From NCBI GenBank assembly GCA_028015205.1, contig CM051519.1:77583539-77647538 (forward strand): a stretch of DNA of 64,000 nucleotides, read 5' to 3'. This document shows, piece after piece, positions 53,201 to 62,952 of this stretch. How positions within the stretch are numbered: the first letter of the stretch is position 1; every line of letters starts with the position of its first letter. Made by a program: the position numbers and the translations under genes. Source of the DNA: Mytilisepta virgata (taxonomy: Eukaryota > Mollusca > Bivalvia > Mytilida > Mytilidae). The notes under the pieces were generated by a model that saw only the letters and a program-made list of their open reading frames with translations, ran no database searches and was not told the origin of the DNA.

Positions 53201-56200
53201 TGTTATGTCATTGTTGACCTTTCCTGTTACCCATTTTGTTGTTTATTAAAATATATAGTGGTAAATGAATTGATATCAGTAATCATCAATTATTGATGTG
53301 CACATTTTCATTTTCATTATGTTGACAGAGCCGAAGTGAGGTGTTAGGACAGTCTGAATTTTTTGATAATAATATCTTGTGGTGGACTGATACAATTAAC
53401 ATTATTACTGATGAATTTTGGAATTAAATATTTAAAAACATATACAGTTGAATTTCATTATCTCGAAGTGCAAGGGACCATGGGATTGGGTTCGACATAT
53501 CCGAAGTTCGACTAAAAAGGAGCTGGAAATTCTCGAGTTTTGGAGAAGGGAGATACACATTAAATGACTTCTATATTCCTTTCCATGCATTCACTGATCG
53601 TTTTTACTTGTAAGCGTAGTCAAACTATTATGATTGTCTCATAAATTCTTATTGTTTCTTAATTACAATTTGTTTGAAATCACAAATTGATAATCCTTTC
53701 ATGTTGACCAATATTGATTTTATAAATTCTTTTTCGGCAAGTCATGCCTTATTAACATAATCTGAATTTTGTAACTACCGTAGTGTGAATAAATAGGATG
53801 ATCACATACTGTAAGAAAACTTCGATTTATTGATGTGAAATTTATTTTTATCACAAAATCCAATATATTGTTTAATTGTAAAAACAAAATTGTTATTAAA
53901 ACATAATTAACATGATATGACATTTCCGTTATCGATTTCCTACATACTGTATGACACCTTTAAAAATTGGGTTCACCTGTACAGATTATTAATAAATTTG
54001 ACATAAAGAGTTTATATTTGCACTAATTATATTTTCTTTGTACATAATATCACTTTGACACTACCAAAATTTCAACTCATCAGATTTCGAGATAAAAGGA
54101 ATTAAAATACATAAATTATACTGCTGGCTGGTCGGGACCAGAAAAAAGTTCAATATAACCGAAATTTTGACTCAAGCGATTTCGAGATAACGAGATTCAA
54201 CTGTATATAGAAGAATTTTGTTTCTGTGAAAACTTGTTACTGGTAGAAAAAGTTTCTATCTAGTAATTACCTTGATGAATATATGATTTCAAATGACAAA
54301 TATCTTAACTTACTTTTTGTGACAAGTTATTTTAAATATTGACAAATTTCAGTGTCCATGTACATGTAAGAATAGAACTTTTGATGATTGCAGTAGTAAC
54401 TTTACATTGACTAAGGGATATATACCATGTAGAGGTAGGTTCAGTAGAAATTAATAAATGAAATCATTTTGACCTGTAAACATTTTGCTTGTAGAAGAAA
54501 ATTTAATATATGTTGCACTTGGTTTTGCAGAAACATATCCAGGCATTTTAAAAAAATAGATTTTTTTGTCTGATTGTGAAATTGTAACAAATAGACAATA
54601 ATTTCTAAAGATACATATAAAGCTTGTTAAATCTATGAAAAGACTGATCTTTGCATCATTACAATTTTACTGAAAAGTATCTGATTAAAACATCAAATAA
54701 ACATATTAATTTTAGAAAATCAAAGACATTGGAAAACTGTAAAGAACATAAGTATACAGACAGCTAATGTATCAAAATGTCTTCCAGAATGTCCTTCATT
54801 GTAAGTGTTGTATTATCCTGTTTTCTCACTTATTATTTCTAGAACAACTTTCAACTTTTCTTATCTCTATACAGAAAGTCCTCATTGTGCCTATTCTTCA
54901 TAGATGTATAATTTCTTTTGAAAATATTTTTGGACAGATCCTCAAATTGATATATTTTTAGATTCGAATTGAACAATGTTGATTTGATTTGTGTTCTGAT
55001 TTAATATTGTATTTGTGCTCTGATATGACATTGTATGTGAGTTCTGGTATGACATTGAATGTGTGTTCTGATATGACATTGTATGTGTGCTCTGATATGA
55101 CATTGTACATGTGTTCTGGTATGACATTATATGTTTGTTCTGATATGACATTGTATGTGTTTTCTGATATGACATTGTATGTGTGCTCTGATATGACATT
55201 ATATGTGTGTTCTGATATGACATTGTATGTATGTTCTGATATGACATTGTATGTGTGTTCAGATATGACATTGTATGTGTGCTCTAATATGACATTGTAT
55301 GTGTGTTCTGTTATGACATTGTATGTATGTTCTGATATGACATTGCATGTGTGTTCTGATATGACATTGTATGTGTGCTCTGATATGACATTGTATGTGT
55401 GTTCTGATATGACATTGTATGTGAGTTCTGATATGACATTGTATGTGTGTTCTGATATGACATTGTATGTGTGCTCTGATATGACATTGTATGTGTTCTG
55501 ATGTGACATTGTATGTGTGTTCTGTTATGACATTGTATATATGTTCTGATATGACATTGTATGTGTGCTCTCATATGACATTGTATGTGTGTTCTGATGT
55601 GACATTGTATGAGAGTTCTGATATGACATTATATGTGTGTTCTGATATGACACGGTATGTGTGTCCTGATATGACATTGTATGTGTTTTCTGATATGACA
55701 TTGTATGTATGTTCTGATATGACATTGTATGTGTGCTCTGATATGACATTGTATGTGTGTTCTAATATGACATTGTATGTGTGTTCTGATATGACATTGT
55801 ATGTATGTTCTGATATGACATTGTATGTGTGTTCAGATATGACATTGTATGTGTGCTCTAATATGACATTGTATGTGTGTTTTGTTATTACATTGTATGT
55901 ATGTTCTGATATGACATTGCATGTGTGTTCTGATATGACATTGTATGTGTGCTCTGATATGACATTGTATGTGTGTTCTGATGTGACATTGTATGTGAGT
56001 TCTGATATGACATTGTATGTGTGTTCTGATATGACATTGTATGTGTGCTCTGATATGACATTGTATGTGTTCTGATGTGACATTGTATGTGTGTTCTGTT
56101 ATGACATTGTATATATGTTCTGATATGACATTGTATGTGTGCTCTCATATGACATTGTATGTGTGTTCTGATGTGACATTGTATGAGAGTTCTGATATGA

Positions 56201-59200
56201 CATTGTATGTGTGTTCTGATATGACACGGTATGTGTGCCCTGATATGACATTGTATGTGTGTTCTGATATGACATTGTATGTGTGTTCTGATATGACATT
56301 GTATGTGTGCTCTGATATGACATTGTATGTGTGTTCTGATATGACATTGTATGTGTGCTCTGATATGACATTGTATGTGTGTTATGATATGACATTGTAT
56401 GTATGTTCTGATATGAAATTATATGTGTGTTCTGATATGACATTGTATGTGAGTTCTGATATGACATTGTATGTGTGTTCTGATATGACATATGTGTAAT
56501 TGTAATATACATTAATGAGCTTATTCTTTTTCAGACTTACTGAGAATGATTGCCATACAGTTCCAGGATGTAAATGGTGTACAACAGGAATCTATAAACA
56601 TATCTCCATGTGTACACATAACTGTATTATTGATAGGTATGTTGTAGCATTTAGAATGCCAAAAAATGATGAATTCATTTTATTCAAACCCTTTTGCTAA
56701 TGTCATATCTTTGTGGGAATTAAAGATTTTGCTTTACGAAGAAAAACAATTACTAAGTCTTGCTTTTATTTCGGTAAATTATTTGATTTTGTTTATTTCG
56801 TCCAGTATTGTTTTTTGACTAAATATGGTAGAATAAAAACAAAACATGCACAAAGATAAGAAACGCAATTTCTCTGTATGAAGATATATTATCCTTGATT
56901 TTTTTGTTTGGTCAAATTAAAAAGTCTGAATATTTAATATTACAGGGTAGAAATTAAACTGGTGGCACCATGCGATAATATGACAGGTTATAAAATACAG
57001 ACAATTTTGATAGCCACACAGAATGCTGTAAAGTCCAGAATAAATAATACAAACATAGAAGTGTCACTACCACAGATACTGAAGAAGGTATTATTTTAAA
57101 AATTTGCTTGAATATAGGCATCTTGGTGATATTTCCAAGTTGTGAAATTGTCTCCCGTTATATACTTATCAATGGGGAGTCCCTTATAATGATCTTTATG
57201 TAATCAAGACAAACTGAATATGAGATCCGTTTCTTTCTGTACTGTCCGACTTACAATATATATGCATATTTGGTAAAGCCCTTTTTGATCTTTTGAAATA
57301 TTATTTTCAAGAGTTCATGAGGTCTTCAATGATTCATATTCATTTTCCAATATATTTCAGCATTAATTAAATAAAAAATTAAAACCTTGCAGTAAAAATT
57401 TTGATTCATTGACAGAGCTCAATCTAGCTGTCCTCTTGAACAGTAGCTCTTTAATTACAGTTAAGCTTTTGTTGATTATATAAAGAAATGTATATTATAA
57501 AACAAACTGCTAATACATTAAAATAGCTTGTATAACAAATATAATAAACAGGACTCCTGACAATAATGCTTTTATAATGAACGATTGCCACCGCTGCTTC
57601 AATACAACCTACTCTTTACTGTATATTGTATTTTATTTGTCTGTGTCATGACCATTTATAGTAAATGCATTAGTACAAATAAATATTTAGTACCGTAATT
57701 ACTCTATTTATTGGACACTAAAATACACCTATTTTTTAGGAAAATTGGAAAATTGTCGAAAAAATAGAGTTTTCGTATTTCCGTCTACATCATTGTCATT
57801 TTTTGACTCCATATGATCAACCTGGTCAATGTACTTTAAGAATATATGCAATCCACATAATGGATTGTTATTTGATTTTGCTTTATGATGTATCTTTTTG
57901 TATCTTCAAATTAAGTTAATTTACTGTTGAAGACGAAAACAGTAGCAAACTTCAAACTACCCGCCATGTTGTTGACTAATATGTGGACATCTCACAAATT
58001 ATTTTTACGATCTGGATTTGGAGCATCTCACAAATGATTTTTACAACATATGTTACGTTTGTAGTCTCTACTCTCATCGTCTTTTTAGAACATATTATAA
58101 CTATTACATTTAAATGTCTTATAAACAATGACAAGAGAATTTGTTTTGTAATAAATTATTCATTTCATTTCAAATTTTTTAAATTTATTTCTCTGAGAAA
58201 CGGGACTACGCAATTCCGTTCCGAACTCGTTTCGGATTTCTTTTCAAAAGAAAACTTCCAGGTAGGGAAAATTCAATAAAATTTACTTAAAAATCGATCT
58301 TGTTTCAATCAAAATTATTAAGATAGATAGTTTAAATGGTTTAGAAAGACGAAATAAACACTCGATGAGGACTGAAAGTAATTAATTTACCTAAGAAATT
58401 AAAATTACTGACTGTCACCACCTGAGAACAATGATCGCAACTTTGACAATTTTGAATTCGTCGGAAAAATAGAGTTATAAAAAAATTCAATTTTCCTTGA
58501 ATTTTTAAAAGTGTCGAATAATTAGGCCGTCCAATAATTAGGGTTATTACGGTATTTTGTATTTTGATAATTAGAATAGGATGTCCTGTTGAGGTATTTG
58601 GAAAATTGCCATTTGTTAATAAGCAAAAATTAATTGATATTGATAAATTAATAAATTAATATTGATTAATACTGAATATCTCTAACAATTCTACATGAAT
58701 TTTCTGGCTTGTATTTTCTAATGTTTTACATATCTGATCCCAAATAGTATTTAAATGTTATTTTTGACTATGTATTTTATAGGATATCATCAGTTTTAAC
58801 ATCTCATCTGTAGATGGTACCTCCATACCAGACACAGTACTACATAAGTTTTCCAAACCACTGTACTTAGATATAACAGATAATATAGTACTTATAGACA
58901 GTCAACATATTGCTGAATACTTAATGTAAGTTATCTTTATAGACTAAAGTTATATGTGAAGGACATGAATTATACCATTGGGTGGGTTGTTTCTCTCATT
59001 TATGCTTGAACAATTCTCATTTTCTGATCTGCATGCATAAAATCTTCATTTTAGCTTTTCTTCTTAAATGTGTGTTTTAACTGGGTATTCCAAGGAAATT
59101 AATTTAGGAAAGATTAGCTTTATTGTTGCCCCTGTGAACAATTTTTAGGGTTAGGTTGCTAAGCAACCAAAACCCTTATGCCGTCGGTCGTTTGGTTAGA

Positions 59201-62200
59201 CAATGAAGGAAACTTTGGAAATCTGGTGTTTTGTGGAAAAAGTTGGACCAGAAGTTTTTGAAACTATGTTTTTATGAGTAAATATGCAAGCTTATCTAGG
59301 ATTGAAGCTTAAGCAAGGCTAGTTAAGCAGCTTTTTATCTCGATTTTGAGATGACACATGCGCAAAGAAACCTCCATATTTTTCGAATTACGACTATGTT
59401 TATATTGGAATATCATATAAGAAAATAAACATTCCGCGGTAAAATAGTCCTAATATTTGTTGTTGCTGGTGCAGTTGTTTTTTAATAGAAATGTAACTGA
59501 AACACACCGAGAAGTGTAATTGTCCAGTTATTTAATAAAAGATGTGTGTTTTATTGACGATTTCCTTTTTGTTTTGAAAGCCGTGTAAAGTATTCGCACC
59601 TTTTGAAGTGTACAATGCTATCGGCGTAAGGATTTTGAATGTTTACATTTGCACGGATATTTTGGGAAGGATTACAATCAGGTTTATTTTCAAAAGATTT
59701 CAAAGGTAAGTTCCATTTTTGTTGTGAACGTGATTGTTAACTTATACAGAACATATTTTGCACATTATTTGCTTATTCTTCTTGTAATTCTGATGGTATT
59801 TTGTGTATTTGATTAACCTTTTGACCTGATCATCGTGACTTCATTTTGTCAAACCTGTTGGTCAGTGATAGAATTGCATACAGGTTATTTGAAATTCCGA
59901 CAACTTGCACATTAAGATTGAAAAACACTGTGTTTATCATTAATTTAGAAAACTGTATTATCGAAGGTATAATGGGTTTATTTTAATTGAAAGCTTGAAT
60001 GTTTACGTTCTGATCTACCTGCACATGCGCAATGTAGTGTAAATAGAAATGACCCCCTTCTACAATTGTCCAAACTTTGTCTTTTTATATAACCTTAATA
60101 ACTTGAAGACCTTTGATTTCTGTTTATTTTAATTCATCAAATCATTATTATGCGTTTGACTTTTTAAAAAAATTCAATTTAGAGTGATAATTCAAGAAGC
60201 GTTAGCCGACTCGTGCTTTCTTTGATTGATTAGTGCATATTTATGTACAGACATGCGCAGTAAAGTTGAGTAGTAGAACCTTCAGCTCAGATACACTGTG
60301 TTGCGAAAATATACGTTTTAAAAAATCACTGTATATTTTGAAACCAAAGCAATACATATGCTGTCAATTTAAAAAAAAATCAGTCACCTACCCACAGGAA
60401 CATTATTATATAATAGATACTTTTTCCGCAGAGCTCGTTAACTTTCATAATTGATATATTTCCTTGTAAATAATACTGTTAATAAAAAGAATTCAATACC
60501 AAAACCTATTTTGCAATACATTGTACAAACAAAAAGCATTGAAATAATCATCAGCAATGTTTGTACAAATAAAAGTCAAATGCTAGCAACCTAACCCTAC
60601 CAATGCTATGCACTTTGATTTTTTGTTGGGGGTGGGGGGTGGATGTGGTGTGTTAGAATCACCTTGTCTATCCATCTGTGTGTCCTGTCCATGAATCTTG
60701 TGATTGCAACTCCTCCTAAAACATCCCATTCAATGAAACTACACATAAAGAAAAACTAACATTATGATGGGGAGATGATTTATTTATTTGATTAAACATG
60801 TAATTGCAGCTATTCCTAAACAGTATGATGAAATTCACTGATAATAAAGACAAAAGTTTTACACCATATGAAGATGTGTATAAAGCAAAGCAATTCTTTT
60901 CTGAAGTCTCAAAGGGGAGATAATTCCAAATAATTTATGTGATTTGTCATTTGTTATCCATTGAGTTTTCAGTAAAACCTAACACAAGTAATATAAAGGT
61001 ATGGATTAAGCTACATGATTACCAGTTTGAAATTAATGATGATGTGCATGGAGAAAAAGATTCCTTTCAGAAGTCTCCAAGGGGAGATAATTCAAAATAA
61101 TTTATATGATTTGTCATGGTATTGATCTTATTGAGAATTAAGTAAAACCTCACTCAAGTAATAGAAAGAATGTGGGGGAATTGAAACGAGTTGTTGGGGA
61201 AGGACGTATTTTTGTGTCGCCTGCGGAACGCATGGTCGACACATAGGGATCACTATCTGTCGTCTTGCATCTTGCGTCGTCCTGCGTCTTGCGTCGTCTT
61301 GCGTCTTGCGTTGTCACACTTTTCTTCTATCCTCAACTACTCGTAAACCGCTCAAAGGATTTTGATGAAACTTTCTCTGTGTATTAACCTTAATGCACAG
61401 GTGTGCATATATATTTCATTTTTAGAAAATTTAAAATTTTTTTGGGAAAAAATTGACATTTTTGCAAAAAAAGAGGGGCAAAACTTCTATCCTCAACTAC
61501 TCCATAACCGCTCAAAGGAATTTGATGAAACTTTCTCTGTGCATTAACCTTAATGCACAGGTGTGCATATATATTTCATTTTTAGAAAATTTTAAATTTT
61601 TTTTGGAAAAAATGACATTTTTGCAAAAAAAGGGGGGGGGGCAAAAGTTCTATCCTCAACTACTCAATAACCGCTCAAAGGAATTTAAACTTTCTCTGTG
61701 CACTACCCTTAATGCACAGGTGTGAATATTTATTTCATTTTTAGTAAAATTTAATTTTTTTTTGTAAAAATTGACATTTTTTGAACAAAAAAAAGGGGGG
61801 GGGTCAAACCTGCTATCCTCAAATACCCCATAACCACTCGAAGGAATTTGATGAAACTTTCTGTGCATTAACCTTAATGCACAGATGTGCATATATATTT
61901 CATTTTTAGAAAATTTTAATTTTTTTTTGTGTAAAAATTGACATTTTTAAAAAAAAGGGGGGGGGGGTGCAAAACTTCTATCCTCAACTACTCCATAAGC
62001 ACTCAAATCAATTTGATGAAACTTTCTCTGTGCATTAACCTTAATGTAAAGGTGTGCATATATATTTCATTTTTAGAACATTTTAATATCTTTTGTAAAA
62101 ATTGACATCTGCAGGCGACACATGTCTTCCTTGGAAGACACACACATTTTTTTTATATTTAAAGTGTAAGTTTTAGGGAAATTTCTGCAACCATACAGTA

Positions 62201-62710
62201 AACATTACCCCCAGTTAAGAAGGTTTTGGGGAGTTTTATTAATCAATTCAATAAGGTATTGACCAGAAATTAAAAACATTATTTGATCTAAGTGATCTGT
62301 GGGTGTCAGCCACAATTGATGTGGTCGGATTCCTAAAACCACAAAGTCATAAATAAAAAGTGGCATGTCCAACTTTAATAGTATTTATGCATCGAGTAAT
62401 TTTGGCAATAACTGAATTTTTGTATCAAGAATGTTGAATACTACCCGATACTTTTCTTAAAGTAGCCTGCTTCTAGAAAGATCATTGTTGGATGGAGATA
62501 TTAAAAGCATGATTTCAGGATAATTGTTTTCATGCTAATATATTTAATTTCAGATTGAGAATTAGTCTGAGTTTTGATTATGTTAATTTCACCAAGGAGT
62601 TAGAAAATGAATTAACATTGAGGGAATATTTAGACACTCAAGTGAATGAATTTATTGTGCAGGCATTGAATGACAGAGCTGTAATTGTTTCTGATATATG
62701 GTTTGAACAG
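37592..62710 (+). CDS. CACHD1: VWFA and Cache domain-containing protein 1-like receptor, at least 25 exons, right end outside window
   Basis: A secreted/type I membrane protein of the alpha2delta-related family, which in vertebrates modulates calcium channels and Wnt receptors. Exons: 37592-38217, 40305-40482, 41059-41185, 42227-42297, 42597-42707, 42962-43120, 45169-45346, 45879-46031, 46416-46567, 46752-46823, 46941-47087, 47618-47749, 48109-48229, 48772-48853, 49122-49322, 51047-51160, 51396-51501, 52035-52217, 52856-52915, 54353-54434, 54716-54800, 56535-56636, 56946-57087, 58783-58925 and 62554-62710. All are in phase, giving 1228 codons. METSYKKLAFYIGF starts a likely signal peptide. 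An in-frame ATG lies nine codons upstream at 37565. The VWA domain spans about 220-410 with metal-site D228, S230, S232 and D349. Two Cache regions follow at about 450-640 and 770-960, then a Cys-rich segment at 970-1080 matching CACHD1. Residues 1081-1228 have no obvious counterpart in vertebrate CACHD1. The membrane segment is not reached. Confidence 0.92.
38522..38698 (+). repeat. Three perfect 59-bp tandem units
   Basis: Units at 38522-38580, 38581-38639 and 38640-38698 are identical by eye. Each begins AATAGAAGAGATATGTTC and ends CAGTGCTCGAG. The right part of the unit (ACTGTTCAGTGCTCGAG) is the start of interspersed family A, whose body follows to about 38815. The array therefore arose inside a family A copy in CACHD1-like intron 1. 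Confidence 0.9.
39400..39472 (+). promoter_or_regulatory. tRNA-like Pol III promoter in left LTR
   Basis: TAGCTCAGTTGGTAGAGC is a perfect A box and D arm. GGGTTCGATCCCCGG forms a B box inside a T-arm stem-loop. The anticodon loop reads CTACTAA, with an imperfect stem. The acceptor stem does not pair well (5' side CTCCTT, 3' side TTGGTGC). So this is a tRNA-derived internal promoter, not a working tRNA gene. Confidence 0.75.
39704..39776 (+). promoter_or_regulatory. tRNA-like Pol III promoter in right LTR
   Basis: This is the same A box, D arm, T arm and B box as in the left LTR. It has one difference in the anticodon loop (CTACTGA). Both promoter boxes are intact in both LTRs. Confidence 0.75.
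40305..43120 (+). CDS. CACHD1: CACHD1-like exons 2-6: VWA domain
   Basis: The five exons at 40305, 41059, 42227, 42597 and 42962 encode a von Willebrand A fold. KNVVIVVDESGSMS is the first strand with the metal-binding DxSxS. VGVVAFSNEP is the third strand. LDMILFLTDGTPSE holds the later Asp. SVQIFVYGLGKD is the following strand. The metal site is fully canonical, as in channel alpha2delta subunits. Confidence 0.92.
43141..43500 (+). repeat. Interspersed repeat family B, copy 2
   Basis: This is related to 36030-36370 and begins 20 bases after the donor of CACHD1-like exon 6. It contains two near-copies of an ACTATGAGAGCAGGACT block and the shared TTGTAAAATATCAGCCGCTC segment. No coding role is apparent. 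Confidence 0.75.
44690..45000. repeat. Two diverged tandem copies, ~175 bp apart
   Basis: The blocks ACAGAAGGGAATGAT, TTGAGTTGTAG, GGATCTGTC and CCTGTTTGC occur in the same order starting near 44703 and near 44877. This is in CACHD1-like intron 6. The copies have drifted considerably. Confidence 0.6.
46752..46823 (+). CDS. CACHD1: CACHD1-like exon 10, small 72-nt exon
   Basis: This is a phase-0 exon with CAACAG acceptor and GTGATT donor, reading SNVQLVQFSAHFNVTEHIYL and four more residues. It fits the place of the GSQIITVPVN region of vertebrate CACHD1. It can be skipped without changing frame, so it may be an alternative exon. It is the least certain exon of the model. Confidence 0.6.
49400..51040. 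other. Long CACHD1-like intron 15, no gene seen
   Basis: These 1.6 kb lie between the exon ending 49322 and the exon starting 51047. They are AT-rich and carry no conserved coding frame on either strand. No clear terminal repeats were found. Confidence 0.5.
52035..56636 (+). CDS. CACHD1: CACHD1-like exons 18-22: end of second Cache region and Cys-rich stalk
   Basis: The exons at 52035, 52856, 54353, 54716 and 56535 encode a run of cysteine motifs: ICNCLDKCLLCDDRMDTVCQ, then CPCTCKNRTFDDC, KCLPEC, and DCHTVPGCKWCTTG. The order matches the CACHD1 membrane-proximal region, where ACSMVDRLCLNC, ECPCEC and DCFGVLDCEWC occur. This match is what separates the gene from alpha2delta proper. The intron between the last two holds the 24-bp minisatellite. 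Confidence 0.88.
53040..53255 (+). repeat. Interspersed repeat family A, copy 4
   Basis: This shares TCCAAGTCGGACTATCCTGA, TTGTGTTTATG...TGTACTCTTTT, TTCTGTCTGGGGTTCTGTC and CCTGTTACCCATTTTGTTG with the copy at 8150-8365. It lies in CACHD1-like intron 19. Confidence 0.7.
53445..54203. mobile_element. Pogo/Tigger-like non-autonomous element, 759 bp
   Basis: The left end CAGTTGAATTTCATTATCTC matches the inverted right end CAGTTGAATCTCGTTATCTC with two differences. The similarity continues with GAA, and each end is flanked by TA. CAGT ends with a TTATCTCGAA core and TA duplication are typical of pogo/Tigger elements. A second internal inverted pair (TTCGACATATCCGAAGTTCG / CAATATAACCGAAATTTTGA) lies nearby. 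There is no transposase. Confidence 0.8.
54990..56497 (+). repeat. 24-bp minisatellite, about 63 units, with 574-bp higher-order period
   Basis: The unit is approximately TCTGATATGACATTGTATGT plus GTGT. Variants (CTAATATGAC, CTGTTATGAC, CTGATGTGAC, GAGAGTTCTG, ACACGGTATG) recur in the same order 574 bp apart (for example around 55491 and 56065), including one 22-bp unit. Because 24 is a multiple of three and the unit has no stop codon in several frames, long open frames appear on both strands. They read repeated CSDMTLYV, SYQNTHTM or YNVISEHT and are not genes. The array fills most of the CACHD1-like intron before exon 22. Confidence 0.95.
56946..62710 (+). CDS. CACHD1: CACHD1-like exons 23-25: extra extracellular segment
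   Basis: Exons 56946-57087, 58783-58925 and 62554-62710 encode about 147 residues beginning VEIKLVAPCDNMTGYKIQT and ending VIVSDIWFEQ. There are several N-glycosylation sites (NMTG, NNTN, NISS, NFTK), one cysteine, and alternating strand and helix patterns. The last exon (ISLSFDYVNFTKEL, then a helix) loosely recalls a SEA-type module. I do not recognise the fold with confidence. All junctions keep phase and the last donor is GTAAAA, so the gene continues past 62710. Confidence 0.75.
57693..58552. mobile_element. TIR element with TA target site, 860 bp
   Basis: The ends CCGTAATTACTCTATTTATT and, inverted, CCGTAATAACCCTAATTATT are followed by GGAC in both and flanked by TA. The match is about 23 of 26 including the TA. 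Inner inverted blocks (AAAAATAGAGTT at the left and right) extend the pairing. It lies in CACHD1-like intron 23. It resembles Tc1/mariner-derived non-autonomous elements. No transposase is seen. Confidence 0.72.
59146..60599. mobile_element. 1454-bp element with perfect 16-bp terminal inverted repeats
   Basis: TAGGGTTAGGTTGCTA at 59146-59161 is exactly inverted at 60584-60599. Just inside the left end GGTTGC-TAA-GCAACC forms a small hairpin. The interior has no convincing coding frame. No target duplication was found in the immediate flanks. It lies in CACHD1-like intron 24. Confidence 0.75.
60885..61175. repeat. Two tandem diverged copies, ~170-bp period
   Basis: AAGTCTC(A/C)AAGGGGAGATAATTC followed by AAATAATTTAT(G/A)TGATTTGTCAT appears near 60905 and again near 61075. 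AGTAAAACCT and CAAGTAAT follow in both. It is in the same intron as the 16-bp TIR element and just outside it. Confidence 0.65.
61213..62122. mobile_element. 910-bp element with 12-bp inverted ends and five ~163-bp tandem units
   Basis: TGTGTCGCCTGC at 61213-61224 is exactly inverted at 62111-62122. Inside, units beginning CTATCCTCAACTACTC start near 61324, 61484, 61648, 61811 and 61975. They share CTCAAAGGAATTTGATGAAA, CATTAACCTTAATGCACAGG and a (G)n run preceded by (A)n. A CGTCNTGCGTCTTG microrepeat precedes the array. The design resembles the element at 12605-13520 with a different unit. Confidence 0.78.
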
Positions 62711-62952
62711 GTAAAATGTTTGTATTATTTTGACTGAACCACACCAGATCATCTTATGCTTTAAATCAGAATTCTGCTTTTGGAAGTCTGATTTCTCCAT
62801 TGTGGTTTCTTTATTATACATAGTAAAATGGGTGCCTAGTATATCATGTCTGGTTGTCAAAATAAGTTCTGATTGATGTCCTAGGTTTTGGGTTTTGTTT
62901 GCTTGGCTCTCAAGAAAATCTTACTGACATTGAATGTAAAAAGGTGTTTTTA

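Noticed and set aside
54990..56497. Regularly spaced repeats resembling a CRISPR array
   Set aside because: The units are contiguous with no unique spacers, and the genome is eukaryotic. It is a minisatellite.
54942..56512. Eight or more long open frames on both strands reading repeated octapeptides
   Set aside because: They are a by-product of a 24-bp tandem repeat without stop codons. The peptides differ by frame, and the array sits inside an intron of a well-supported gene.
61204..61325. GC-rich CGTC/TTGCG microrepeat as a CpG-island promoter
   Set aside because: It is the internal simple-repeat part of an array-bearing element with 12-bp inverted ends, inside an intron.
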